Shown here: one piece after another, positions 18,201 through 27,809 of the stretch
Layout of the letters: every line of letters starts with the position of its first letter
How positions within the stretch are numbered: the first letter of the stretch is position 1
Assembly (NCBI GenBank): GCA_948442365.1
Contig: CAOJRU010000002.1
Span: 1-64,000, forward strand
Length of the DNA: 64,000 bases
Direction of reading: 5' to 3'
From: an uncultured Clostridium sp.
GTDB lineage: Bacteria > Bacillota > Clostridia > TANB77 > CAG-508
The notes under the pieces: model-generated
What the model saw: the letters and a program-made list of their open reading frames with translations, nothing else
Databases searched by the model: none
Told to the model about the DNA's origin: nothing
Made by a program: the position numbers and the translations under genes

Positions 18201-19394
18201 ATGAGTATAAGAGAAAGATTAAGTGGTAATGAAGCAGCAGCAACCGCCATGAAACAAATCAATCCAGATGTGGTAGCCGCTTTTCCCATTACCCCATCTA
18301 CTGAAATACCACAATATTTTTCAACATTTGTAGCAAACGGAACCGTTGATACTGAATTTGTTGCCGTAGAAAGTGAACATAGTGCCATGTCAGCTTGTAT
18401 TGGAGCAGAAGCAGCAGGAGCAAGAGCTATGACAGCAACTTCTGCTAATGGACTATCCCTTATGTGGGAAATGATTTACATTGCTTCTAGTCTACGACTA
18501 CCAATCGTTTTATCTTTAGTAAATAGAGCGGTATCTGGTCCACTAAACATTCACTGTGACCATTCTGATGCAATGGGAGCTCGTGATAGTGGTTGGATCA
18601 TGCTATTTTCTGAAAATAACCAAGAAGCTTATGACAATACCTTAATGGCACATAGAATTGCAGAACATAACGACGTTAGACTACCTTTGATGATATGTCA
18701 AGATGGATTTATCACATCCCATGCCATTGAAAATATTGAATTAGTAGAAGATGAAAAAGTAAAACAATTTGTAGGAGAATATAAACCGGATCATTACTTA
18801 CTAAACAAACAAGAACCAATTGCGGTTGGTCCCTTAGACTTACAAGCATATCTATTTGAACACAAAGCACAACAAGCAGAAGCCATGAAAAATGCTAAAC
18901 AAATTATTTTAGAGGTTTCCAAAGACTTTGAAAAAATGACAGGTAGAAGCTATGGTTTATTTGAAGAATATCAATTAGAAGATGCCGAAATAGCTATTGT
19001 ATGTATGAACTCGACTGCTGGAACTACCAAATATGTAATTGATAACTTAAGAGCCAAAGGAATCAAAGCAGGACTTCTAAAAATTCGTGTATTTAGACCA
19101 TTCCCTGTCGAAGAAGTAGCCAAAGCTTTATCGCATGTAAAAGCAATCGCTATTTTAGATAGAGCAGATTCTCTAAATGCTGCTGGAGGTGCTTTATTTG
19201 AAGACGTAACTTCCGCTATGTATGTTAATCATATCCATGTACCAGCTGTTAATTATGTGTATGGTATTGGTGGTAGAGATACCAAAGCTGATGACATTGA
19301 ATCTGTTTATACGGACTTATTAGAAATTATAAAAACAAATAAAATTGACAATCCTTATCGTTATTTAGGATTAAGAAAGGAAGGTGACAAATAA
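18201..19394 (+). CDS. porA: Pyruvate:ferredoxin oxidoreductase alpha subunit
   Basis: 397 aa. It has the alpha-subunit start (GNEAAATAMKQINPD and PITPSTEIP), the substrate-facing ESEHSAMSACIGA segment and the domain II sequence (KIRVFRPFP). AAAGGAG precedes the ATG. The stop codon overlaps the porB start by one base. Together with PorB it forms the TPP site for oxidative decarboxylation of pyruvate to acetyl-CoA. Confidence 0.94.
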   Translation: MSIRERLSGNEAAATAMKQINPDVVAAFPITPSTEIPQYFSTFVANGTVDTEFVAVESEHSAMSACIGAEAAGARAMTATSANGLSLMWEMIYIASSLRLPIVLSLVNRAVSGPLNIHCDHSDAMGARDSGWIMLFSENNQEAYDNTLMAHRIAEHNDVRLPLMICQDGFITSHAIENIELVEDEKVKQFVGEYKPDHYLLNKQEPIAVGPLDLQAYLFEHKAQQAEAMKNAKQIILEVSKDFEKMTGRSYGLFEEYQLEDAEIAIVCMNSTAGTTKYVIDNLRAKGIKAGLLKIRVFRPFPVEEVAKALSHVKAIAILDRADSLNAAGGALFEDVTSAMYVNHIHVPAVNYVYGIGGRDTKADDIESVYTDLLEIIKTNKIDNPYRYLGLRKEGDK

Positions 19395-20351
19395 TGGCTT
19401 ATAACTTAAAAGAAGTAGTTGCCAATAAACCTTCAAGATTTACAGCTGGGCATAGAATGTGTGCTGGTTGTGGTGCGCCACCAATCGCAAGACATATTAT
19501 GAGAGCCTTAAAACCAGAAGATCATGCTGTTGTAGCTGGAGCTACCCGGATGTATGGAAGTTTCTACTTTCATCTATCCCTATACCGCTTGGACCGATTC
19601 TTTTATTCATACGGCTTTTGAATGTGCAGGTGCAACTTTAGCAGGAGCAGAAGCGGCCTATCAATCTATGAAAAAACAAGGAAAACTGCCAGAAGGTAAT
19701 ACTAAATTTATTGCCTTTGGTGGAGATGGTGGAACTTATGACATTGGAATCCAAAGCCTATCAGGAGCTATGGAGCGTGGGCATGACATGGTTTATGTTT
19801 GTTACGATAATGGCGCTTACATGAATACAGGAATTCAACGTTCTTCTGCTACCCCAAAATTTGCAGATACCACGACTTCTCCAGCTGGAAACGTAATACC
19901 AGGAAAAATGCAATCCAGAAAAGATTTAGCAAAAATCATGGTAGGACATCATCTTCCTTATGTTGCTCAAACTCTTGGTTATATGAATTTCAAAGATTTA
20001 TATGAAAAAGCAGAAAAAGCTATTTATACGGAAGGGCCAGCCTTTTTAAATGTAATGGCACCATGTCCTAGAGGTTGGGGTTATCCAACCGATCAATTAA
20101 TGCAAATCAACAAACTAGCTGTTGAAACTTGCTACTGGCCTTTATATGAAGTAATCGATGGAAAATATAAAATTAATTATAAACCTGCTAAAAAATTACC
20201 AATTGAAGAATTCTTAAAACCACAAAAAAGATTTAAACATATGTTTAAACCTGGTAATGAATGGATGATTGAAGAATTCCAAAAAGAAGTAGACGCTAGG
20301 TGGCAAGAACTTTTAGATTTAGAAGAGAGCACAAATAAAGAACAATCATAA
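19394..20351 (+). CDS. porB: Pyruvate:ferredoxin oxidoreductase beta subunit, +1 frameshift at CGG
   Basis: The TPP-binding beta subunit, split between two frames. The first 51 codons hold the cluster ligands CAGCGAPP. At 19547-19549 the zero-frame codon is CGG; skipping its C continues as Gly-Cys-Met-Glu-Val, completing the family motif GATGCMEV and the third Cys. The second frame then runs to 20351 with the TPP motif FGGDGGTYDIG. Total is 318 aa, the normal length. Without the shift the product stops at 75 aa. The rest of the operon is intact and has a strong promoter, so loss of this essential subunit is unlikely. Either a +1 frameshift occurs or there is one extra C in the sequence. Confidence 0.88.
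19547..19549 (+). other. +1 frameshift site at CGG (porB)
   Basis: Context ACC-CGG-ATG in zero frame; ACC-(C)-GGA-TGT in the conserved frame. The following Gly and Cys belong to a strongly conserved motif. Confidence 0.7.
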
Positions 20352-20361
20352 TAAGAACAAT

Positions 20362-20399
20362 AAAAAGTTGCATTTGGTATACCATTTGCAACTTTTTTT
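20362..20399 (+). terminator. Terminator of porCDAB
   Basis: AAAAAGTTGCA / TGCAACTTTTT inverted repeat followed by a T run, 10 bp after the operon stop. Confidence 0.85.
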
Positions 20400-20418
20400 C
20401 TAAAAAGAGATTTTTAAT

Positions 20419-21024
20419 TTATAAATTATCTTTTATTTTTTCAGTAATTTCTGTATCTAAAAAAATTTTATCCCTATATTTTTCGTCTATATAAGTAATT
20501 TTATTATATTTTAAATCTTGAATTGGTTTACAAGCGATAGAAACTATTTTTGCACGATTACAAGTTATTTTTCTAATGTCTTCTTTCAAAGAAGTATTAC
20601 AGATATAATAATTTCCATTTGATATAAAACCTAAACATGCTGATATGCTTCCTATGATTTTGTCAGAATATAAAAAAATTCTATTTTGATTAAAGTCTCC
20701 TATGATTCTAGCATTTTTATGTATATACATTAAATTGTTTAATACAGATAATTTATTTCTAGTATTTCCATCTTCTCTTTCTTCTATTTCATCTTCTTTA
20801 ATTCTATTTGCTATACATTTATTATAGAAGAATTTTGCATTAGTTCTCTTATCTACTAATTTTATACCTGTCAAATGTAAAAAGTTCACTTTGGTAAATT
20901 TAGTTTCAAATTTTTTGATTCTTTGATTTTCTAAATAAACAAACATAATATTTTTGTTATTCAAATTCTTGTCATATTTTTTTGCACATTCAACTACTTT
21001 TTCTATTATTTCCTTTTTCTCTAT
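20419..21024 (-). CDS. PBECR4-like domain protein (tentative)
   Basis: A soluble protein with FVYLENQRI, FETKFTKVNFLHLTGIKL and a conserved C-terminal half resembling the PBECR4 group of phage-associated barnase/EndoU-like nuclease folds. The match is from memory of the family pattern and is moderate. The nearest canonical start is TTG at 20964 (181 aa) with no ribosome-binding site. The frame stays open and protein-like to a TAG, with AAGGTGGG just before ATA at 21022-21024, giving about 201 aa. I give the longer version. Confidence 0.5.
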   Translation of the reverse strand: MEKKEIIEKVVECAKKYDKNLNNKNIMFVYLENQRIKKFETKFTKVNFLHLTGIKLVDKRTNAKFFYNKCIANRIKEDEIEEREDGNTRNKLSVLNNLMYIHKNARIIGDFNQNRIFLYSDKIIGSISACLGFISNGNYYICNTSLKEDIRKITCNRAKIVSIACKPIQDLKYNKITYIDEKYRDKIFLDTEITEKIKDNL

Positions 21025-21092
21025 ATACCCACCTTCTTTCTAAAAATAAAGAGAGAAAACAAACTTTAATTTTTGTTTTCCCCCTATACTGA

Positions 21093-21200
21093 TTTTTCCG
21101 TTGTCCGCCAACTGTAAGTCCACAAGTCTTACATTAAACTATTAGGTTTTTCCGTTGCCTACCAACTGTAAGCCCACAAGTCTTACATTAAACTATCGGA
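21093..21200. repeat. Two 54-bp tandem direct repeats
   Basis: Copies at 21093-21146 and 21147-21200 differ at about eight positions and each contain CCAACTGTAAG, CCACAAGTCTTACATTAAACTAT and a TTTTTCCGTTG start. They lie between the PBECR4-like gene and thiamine pyrophosphokinase. No spacer separates them and there is no ORF. Confidence 0.8.
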
Positions 21201-21306
21201 TTTTTAGTGTCAGCACACCAAGATTTTTTTCAATCTCTTTTTAGTATATTGATTATAATATTTTTTTATACTTTTGTCAATACTTTTTACATTTCTAACT
21301 ATGTTT

Positions 21307-21957
21307 TCAATCTTTACTTTCAATAGTAACTAAAATACCTTTTTTTACTTCAATGGTAGCAAATTCCTCTACTATTTCATTGCTAATACCTAAACTTAAT
21401 CCAATTGATAAAGAAGCATCACTTAATGGATATTTAAAACCATTTAATGTAATTCCTTCTACTGTAGTAGTCAATGGAATAAAAGAAATATATTTTCCAT
21501 AAGTTTTATTTTTATATAAAGTATAATGTTTGTCTATTAAATAAATCTTATTATACCTATCTAATATTTGACATGGAATTTTAGCTTCTAAGGCATATTT
21601 CAAAATATGAATATTAGCCATTGCATGATCCATTCTCTTCCCAAGAGCTCCCATAATAGTAATTTTGGAGCTCTTTAACTGAATGGCTAATTGAATGGCA
21701 ATATCGGTATCTGTATTATCTTTTTCTGCATTATATTGATGAAATATAACTTGTGGATTATCTTGATAATCTTGTAATATTTTATCAGGGACAGAATCAA
21801 AGTCTCCTACTACATGATTTGGTATTAGATTCAATTGATATAATACTTCTAATCCTCTATCAACAGCAATTATATTTATTCTAGTACTATTATTTTTATA
21901 ATATGTGGCTAAATCCTTTTTTTCAATCTCTCCTCCAGCAACTATCAATGTTTCCAT
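21307..21957 (-). CDS. Thiamine pyrophosphokinase
   Basis: 216 aa. It converts thiamine to thiamine diphosphate, the cofactor of PorB. Family motifs seen are DRGLEVLYQL, GDFDSVP, KDNTDTDIA, and GALGKRMDH. It follows the flippase gene by 20 bp on the same strand. No TPP riboswitch was recognised upstream. Confidence 0.93.
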   Translation of the reverse strand: METLIVAGGEIEKKDLATYYKNNSTRINIIAVDRGLEVLYQLNLIPNHVVGDFDSVPDKILQDYQDNPQVIFHQYNAEKDNTDTDIAIQLAIQLKSSKITIMGALGKRMDHAMANIHILKYALEAKIPCQILDRYNKIYLIDKHYTLYKNKTYGKYISFIPLTTTVEGITLNGFKYPLSDASLSIGLSLGISNEIVEEFATIEVKKGILVTIESKD

Positions 21958-21977
21958 TTTCTCATCCCTTTTTTTAT

Positions 21978-23075
21978 TTATATTTTAGAATCTTTTTTGA
22001 TTCTTTTCCTAATTGGTATTAAGAAGAATGCTCCAACTATAATTGGTAAATAAAAAGTATATACTCTCCAAAATAAAATTGACATGTTAATAGTTCCTTG
22101 TTGAAAAATAGAACTAAATAGTAAATAAAATCCTCCTTCTGCTCCAAGTCCTGAACCTGGTGTTGGAATAAATGTCATAATTAATAGTAAAAAAGCTTGT
22201 GTCGGTATAATTTGCCAGAAGGTAATTCCTGTATTTCCAAAGGCACGATAGATCATATAGGTAATAGAATAATAAGCAAAACTTTGTATTACTGCAGTTA
22301 TAAACATTTTTATTACCATCTTTTTTTCTGATTTCATAAATAAAAATTGTTCTCTAAAATGATCAATGCTTTTGTCTAATTTTTCAATGGTATCTTCAGG
22401 ATGTTTGAATATATGAATTTTACCAAGCAATTTAATAATTGGCGTTGTAAAAAATGTAATCATTTTCTTTTTTATACCAGCTAAAATAACTACTATAATA
22501 GCTAATATATTAAGAATAAATCCTACAATTGCAATCCATACATAATTTTGCATTAAATCAGCAAAAAAGGAAAACTCAAATAATACCACTACTACAGTAG
22601 AAACTACTAAGGCTGTTTGTGTAATAATAAATTTCATAGCCATAGCAGATAAAGAATCACTAACCCTTTTCCCTGTTTTCGTCAATTCATATGCTTGCAT
22701 CGGTTGACCTCCAGAAGAAAATGGCGTTATATTATTAAATAATTGCCCTAACATAGATACTTTAAATGAATTGCTAAATGGCTGATTGGGATACATCTTT
22801 TTTAATGGTGTATGTAGGTTGCTAGCTTCACAAATCCAATGAATTCCTAAACATACCATCCCTGCTAATACCCATTTGTAATCCACTTGATGTAATAATT
22901 CTTTTATATTTTCAATTCCATCTACCTTTACCATATAAAGGAATAAACCTATAAATATAACTAATATTAGAATAAAATTGAAAACAATTATTTTTTTGTT
23001 AGTTGGCTTTACGTCTTGTTCTAATTTTTCTATTTCTACCTTTTGCTCTTGCTCTTTTTCTATCTCTTCTGACAT
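21978..23075 (-). CDS. YbhN/LPG-synthase-like flippase membrane protein
   Basis: About 365 aa, starting at ATG 23075 where AAAGGAG is correctly placed; the ORF extends to 23108. A charged N-terminus precedes about seven to eight membrane helices. Family features include ITPFSSGGQPMQAYEL and PTPGSGLGAEGGF, typical of the UPF0104 / lysylphosphatidylglycerol synthase transmembrane domain. The soluble aminoacyl-transferase domain is absent. It probably moves a lipid or glycolipid; the substrate is unknown. Confidence 0.88.
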   Translation of the reverse strand: MSEEIEKEQEQKVEIEKLEQDVKPTNKKIIVFNFILILVIFIGLFLYMVKVDGIENIKELLHQVDYKWVLAGMVCLGIHWICEASNLHTPLKKMYPNQPFSNSFKVSMLGQLFNNITPFSSGGQPMQAYELTKTGKRVSDSLSAMAMKFIITQTALVVSTVVVVLFEFSFFADLMQNYVWIAIVGFILNILAIIVVILAGIKKKMITFFTTPIIKLLGKIHIFKHPEDTIEKLDKSIDHFREQFLFMKSEKKMVIKMFITAVIQSFAYYSITYMIYRAFGNTGITFWQIIPTQAFLLLIMTFIPTPGSGLGAEGGFYLLFSSIFQQGTINMSILFWRVYTFYLPIIVGAFFLIPIRKRIKKDSKI

Positions 23076-23313
23076 TTTGCTATTCTCCTTTTTTAATCTT
23101 TTTATCATTATATCTGTTATACCTCAATTTATACCAGAAAGCAAGAGAATTTTGAATACTTATACCATAAATTCTTTGTATTAATTTACAATTTGCAATT
23201 TTATGTAATTTGTAATACAATTATGACATAAACAAAAAATCATTTATACAAATTTAAAAGAGATTACATCTATAACCTCTTTTCTCTATCATTAACTATT
23301 ACATAATAATCAA

Positions 23314-23496
<183 letters not shown>

Positions 23497-23558
23497 CTAC
23501 TACTGCTAAAGATTAAAAATCCATTTATATGTATTGATTCAATAACTAAAAATTTTTC

Positions 23559-24458
23559 TTATCCCTCATTTTCTAGTTTTTCTAATTCTTCTAATTCTTT
23601 CTTATGTGCTAACTCTTCTTCATCTATTTTTTCTGCTACTGCATCCTTAATTACGATTATATCTTTGGCATCATATCTTTTATAGAAATAGCCATCACCC
23701 TCGCTGTCTTTTATCTTAACTCTAACTCTTTCCTTTAACGTTTCAATTGCCTCTACTTCACCTTCTCCATCTTCGGTTTTTACAATGGCTCCAATGTTAG
23801 GTATTTTCTCCAACTTTTCTTCATAAACATCACTTTCATATTTTAAGCAACACATTAATCGACCACAATTTCCTGATATTTTAGATGGATTTAATGACAT
23901 GTTTTGCTCTTTTGCCATTTTAATGGATACGGTTTCAAAATCACTTAAGAAAGAACAACAACAAAGCTCTCTACCACAAATTCCATTTCCACCAATTCTT
24001 TTTACTTCATCTCTTACACCAATTTGTCTTAATTCAATACGTGTTTTATAAATAGCTGCTAAATCTTTTACTAACTCTCTAAAATCAATTCTTCCATCTG
24101 CTGTAAAATAGAATAAAACTTTGCTATTATCAAATTTATATTCTACATCTGTTAAAGTCATGTCTAATTTATGTTCTTTTATCTTCTTCAAACAAATAGC
24201 AAATGCTTCTTTTTCTTTTTTTCTACATTCTTCGTAACGTTTGTGATCTCTATAATTAGCAATTCTTACTACTTTTTTTAGAGGGGTTACAATTTTGTCA
24301 TCTTCTACCCAACGATTTGGTATCATAACTTCTCCATATTCTTCTCCTTGTGCTGTCTCGACAATGACTTTATCCCCTTTTCTGATTTTTAAGTTTTTTG
24401 GATTGAAGAAATATATTTTTCCTAACTTTTTAAATCTAACTCCTATTATATTTTTCAA
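23559..24458 (-). CDS. ricT: RicT (YaaT), PSP1-domain protein
   Basis: 299 aa. The PSP1 domain carries the Cys-rich core (CGRELCCCSFL and NCGRLMCCLKYE) that binds iron-sulfur clusters in the RicAFT complex, which in Bacillus affects RNase Y and sporulation. The start is TTG at 24458 after GGAAGG. It lies downstream of holB, the usual Bacillota order holB-ricT. Confidence 0.93.
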   Translation of the reverse strand: MKNIIGVRFKKLGKIYFFNPKNLKIRKGDKVIVETAQGEEYGEVMIPNRWVEDDKIVTPLKKVVRIANYRDHKRYEECRKKEKEAFAICLKKIKEHKLDMTLTDVEYKFDNSKVLFYFTADGRIDFRELVKDLAAIYKTRIELRQIGVRDEVKRIGGNGICGRELCCCSFLSDFETVSIKMAKEQNMSLNPSKISGNCGRLMCCLKYESDVYEEKLEKIPNIGAIVKTEDGEGEVEAIETLKERVRVKIKDSEGDGYFYKRYDAKDIIVIKDAVAEKIDEEELAHKKELEELEKLENEG

Positions 24459-24594
24459 CTATAATCATCCTTCCTGTAATTTGAAAAAGAATTACTATTT
24501 GGCTATGCTGAGACTGTTAAAGCTTTGCTTGTTACAGCGTCAGTATGCGATAGCTAGCAAATGAATTTTTAATAACGCCAAATACCATTATCTT

Positions 24595-25482
24595 TCAAAT
24601 TAATTCCTCCCACATACTAAATACTAAATTATCTATACACATATCATAATTTCCGTTCTGTTTCAATCTTTTCTTTGTATTTTCCACAACTTTAATACAA
24701 TTTGTATATAAATAGTTCTCTTTTGCATGATTTAATAATAATATATTTATATATTCTAGTATTTCCACAATCTCTTCTTTCGCTTTATATAATGGTTCTG
24801 CCAATTGTACCATTTCAATTAAATCTTTTTTATCTAAATTTTCTATCATTGTTTCTATCTGACTGTATTCTTCTTGTTTATCCTTTAATTTAATTGCTTT
24901 CCCTATGCTTCCTTGAAACATCGTCAAACAATTTGACGTCATATTACTTATTCCATAATTGGCTTCCATAAATGATTTAATTTTTTCCTCTTCAATGGGT
25001 TGAAAATGAAGTATCATGCACCTAGATTTTATGGTTGGTAAGAACGCATTTTCTTGACTTCCTATTAAAATAATGGTCGCAAATTCTGGCGGTTCTTCTA
25101 ACGTTTTTAATAAACAATTTTGAGCTTCTGTTGTCATTTGGTCTGCCTCATCAATGATATAGACTTTTTTAGTCGATATAATTGGTTTTTCTTGTATCTT
25201 TTTTTGTAAAAAACGAATTTGATCAATTTTGATACGATTGCCATCTGGCTCAATACACATAAAATCAGGATGATTACTGCTTTCCAACTCAAGGCAAGAT
25301 TTGCAATGCTCCTCACCTTCTTGTCCTATGCACAAAATATTTTTTGCCAATTCTTTCGCTAACAACTTTTTTCCAATGCCTTGTATTCCAACAAATAAAT
25401 AACTATGTGATATGGTTTCATTTTCAATCGATTTAGCTAGCATTTCTTTTATGGCATCATTTCCAATTATCTTTTCAAACAT
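24595..25482 (-). CDS. holB: DNA polymerase III delta' subunit
   Basis: 295 aa, clamp-loader AAA+ subunit. A P-loop-like GIQGIGKKLLA, a Cys cluster around residues 51-63, the IDEADQMT Walker B segment, and KTLEEPPEFA typical of DnaX/HolB proteins are present. The C-terminal collar domain is helical. Adjacent to ricT as expected. The 136-bp gap to ricT contains an imperfect palindrome with no gene. Confidence 0.93.
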   Translation of the reverse strand: MFEKIIGNDAIKEMLAKSIENETISHSYLFVGIQGIGKKLLAKELAKNILCIGQEGEEHCKSCLELESSNHPDFMCIEPDGNRIKIDQIRFLQKKIQEKPIISTKKVYIIDEADQMTTEAQNCLLKTLEEPPEFATIILIGSQENAFLPTIKSRCMILHFQPIEEEKIKSFMEANYGISNMTSNCLTMFQGSIGKAIKLKDKQEEYSQIETMIENLDKKDLIEMVQLAEPLYKAKEEIVEILEYINILLLNHAKENYLYTNCIKVVENTKKRLKQNGNYDMCIDNLVFSMWEELI

Positions 25483-25565
25483 CCTTTTTCCTCTTCCTAT
25501 TATAAGTAAGTTTGCCTTTATGTAGAAATTCCTTTATCTAACAAGTACCATTTAAAGATAAATTT

Positions 25566-26198
25566 TTATTCCACCTTTCCCCACTTATTGAATGGCCAAA
25601 TTCTAATGGCTACGGTACTTTCTATTTCTTCTAGTGGAATACAACCAAATGCTCTACAATCGGTACTATGATTTCTATTATCGCCCATAGCAAATACATA
25701 ATTTTCTGGTACGACAAAATCATCAAATCCTTCTCCTGTAACATCTGTCATAATTCCTGGTTGTAAGTATGGTTCTTCCAATACTTCACCATTGATATAT
25801 ACTTTCCCTTCTTTTATTTGTACATGCTCACCTGGTATGGCAATTACTCTTTTAATATAACTTCTCTTTCCAATTTCTAAAAAGTCACTTGTAAACCATT
25901 GCCAAGCATTCTTTTCTCGATATTGGGCTACTGGATTGGTTGGATCAATTTCAGAAGAAGAATAGGTTATTTTAGCTGGTTCCTCAAAAGTTATGATTTC
26001 TCCTCTTTTTGGTAATGTTTTTGTAGTTCTTCCCCAACGGTTTAACCATAATCTTTCATCTTGTATTAAGGTTGGATACATCGATACTTGCTTTACAATA
26101 GTAGGAGTTCCTATGAAGTAACGAAATAACATTGCTAATACTAATGCTATTACAATACAATAAACCCATTCTAATATGTCTTTTGCTTTTTCACTCAA
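25566..26198 (-). CDS. lepB: Signal peptidase I
   Basis: 210 aa. One N-terminal membrane helix (residues 10-30) precedes the catalytic Ser (VSMYPTL) and Lys (KRVIAIPGE) boxes and the GDNRNHSTDCR box. It releases exported proteins from their signal peptides; the giant surface proteins here are probable substrates. Transcribed with the sensor kinase upstream (166 bp, possible separate promoter). Confidence 0.95.
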   Translation of the reverse strand: MSEKAKDILEWVYCIVIALVLAMLFRYFIGTPTIVKQVSMYPTLIQDERLWLNRWGRTTKTLPKRGEIITFEEPAKITYSSSEIDPTNPVAQYREKNAWQWFTSDFLEIGKRSYIKRVIAIPGEHVQIKEGKVYINGEVLEEPYLQPGIMTDVTGEGFDDFVVPENYVFAMGDNRNHSTDCRAFGCIPLEEIESTVAIRIWPFNKWGKVE

Positions 26199-26284
26199 TT
26201 TAATCTCTCCTCTATATTAACTTGATTTTATCCTCTACTATTATACATCAATTTTTTCTACTTATCAATGAAAATAGCTACATT

Positions 26285-27704
26285 TTATTGTTTTGTTGGA
26301 ATTCGTACCACTACTTCTGTACCTTCTCCAACTACACTCTTAATATCAATGCTTCCGCCATTCTTATCCAAAATCTCTTTGGCAATCGAAAGTCCGAAGA
26401 CCAGTCCCTCCCATTTCTCTAGTACGAGCCTTGTCCACACGATAAAATCTTTCAAAAATTCGGTTCAAATCTTCTTCAGGGATTCCAATTCCATTATCAA
26501 AAACTTTGATATAGGCATCATTATACACAAACCCTACATAGATTTTAATTTCGCCACCATCTTTTGTATATTTAATACTATTGGTTAAAATATTTAATAC
26601 CACTCGTTCAATATCATATTTATCTGCATAAACAGGAGGAACATCAGCCGTTACAAAGCAATTGACTTTATGCTCTTTCTTTTTAATTTCAATGGCTAAT
26701 TTATCTTGACATTTCTTGACTAAATCGCCTAAATCAAAAGCTTCTTTTTGTACAATCTTGTTATTATTATCATATCTTGATAAAGTAAGCAAATCTGTAA
26801 CTAACTTCGCCATTCTTCTTGCTTCTGCTGCAATTACATTCAAAAATTTTGCTTGTGTTTCTTTGTCATATTCACCTTCTAATAAAGTATCTGCATATCC
26901 CATAATAGAAGTAATTGGCGTTTTTAACTCATGGGATACATCCGCTACAAATTCTTTTTGCATACTATCTAACTTTACATGTTCTGTAATATCTTGTATC
27001 ACAGCTATCACACCATCTGGTCTATCACTTTCGTTTTTAAATGGTGCAAAAAACACATTCATAAATTTGTCTTCCACTTGAATTCTTTGTTCAGTTGAAG
27101 TCCAATTTTCTAAATAAATTACTTTTTCCATATTGATGTCTAATTGAAATTTTCTAAAAATATCTTCAAAGGTATTATCTTCTGGTCGAATACTTAATGA
27201 TTTTTTCGCTGCTGGATTAATTAAAATGATTTCTCCCTTCATATTAAAAGCTATAATGCCATCTGTCATATGAAGTAAAATCGTTTCAATTTGATTTTTT
27301 TGTGTGGATACTTCACTTAGCTTCTCTTTTAATTCTGTTGTCATGACACCTAACACATTTTCTAAATCTTGTGCATTTTTATTTTTAAGAACCTTTTTTC
27401 CATTTTTATCTTCTTCAGCAATCTTTTCAGCACTTTTAATCAATTTATTAATGGGATAGATAATAAACCTAGATAAACAAATAGCTGTAACAATACCAAC
27501 AATAGCAAATACGATTCCTGATATGCTTATTACCCCTATGGTCTTATTTTGCAAATTTTGCATATTGACAACTTGTCCTTCTTGCATTTGTTGTTCTAAG
27601 ACTTGAAGGGAGTTCAAGAAGAAAATTCCAAGCCCACTAATAATCATAATTCCAATAATAAATAACGCTAATATAATTTTATTAAATTGTATATTTTTAA
27701 GCAT
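26285..27704 (-). CDS. WalK/PhoR-like sensor kinase with +1 frameshift at CGG
   Basis: 472 aa when the shift is applied. Two membrane helices (about 9-31 and 57-80) flank a short external loop, followed by HAMP, a PAS domain, HisKA with His in VSHELKTPI and an ATPase domain with NSIKY and NGIGIPEEDL. At GGTGL the next zero-frame codon is CGG (26394-26396). Dropping its C gives Gly-Leu-Ser-Ile-Ala-Lys-Glu, the normal G2 box, and a sensible C-terminus ending at 26285. Unshifted translation would end after ten wrong codons within the ATP-binding fold. The partner may be the WalR-like regulator at 63594 or an unseen one. Confidence 0.88.
26394..26396 (-). other. +1 frameshift site at CGG (sensor kinase)
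   Basis: Zero frame CTT-CGG-ACT; conserved frame CTT-(C)-GGA-CTT, restoring the GTGLGLS ATP-lid motif. Confidence 0.7.
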
Positions 27705-27751
27705 TTTCTCTAATTCCTTTTCTTTTATACGTGTTAATTTTTATTCCTTTT

Positions 27752-27803
27752 GTGAATGCCTAAGTTTAATCTAATAAAATAGGAGCAAAACTTAAGCATT
27801 CAC
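27752..27803 (-). terminator. Terminator after murG
   Basis: GTGAATGCCTAAGTTT and its near-perfect inverted copy form a long stem, a few bases beyond the murG stop at 27810. Confidence 0.75.
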
Positions 27804-27809
27804 TATTTT

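Noticed and set aside
21093..21200. Possible CRISPR fragment
   Set aside because: Two 54-bp copies abut with no spacer and no cas genes are present.
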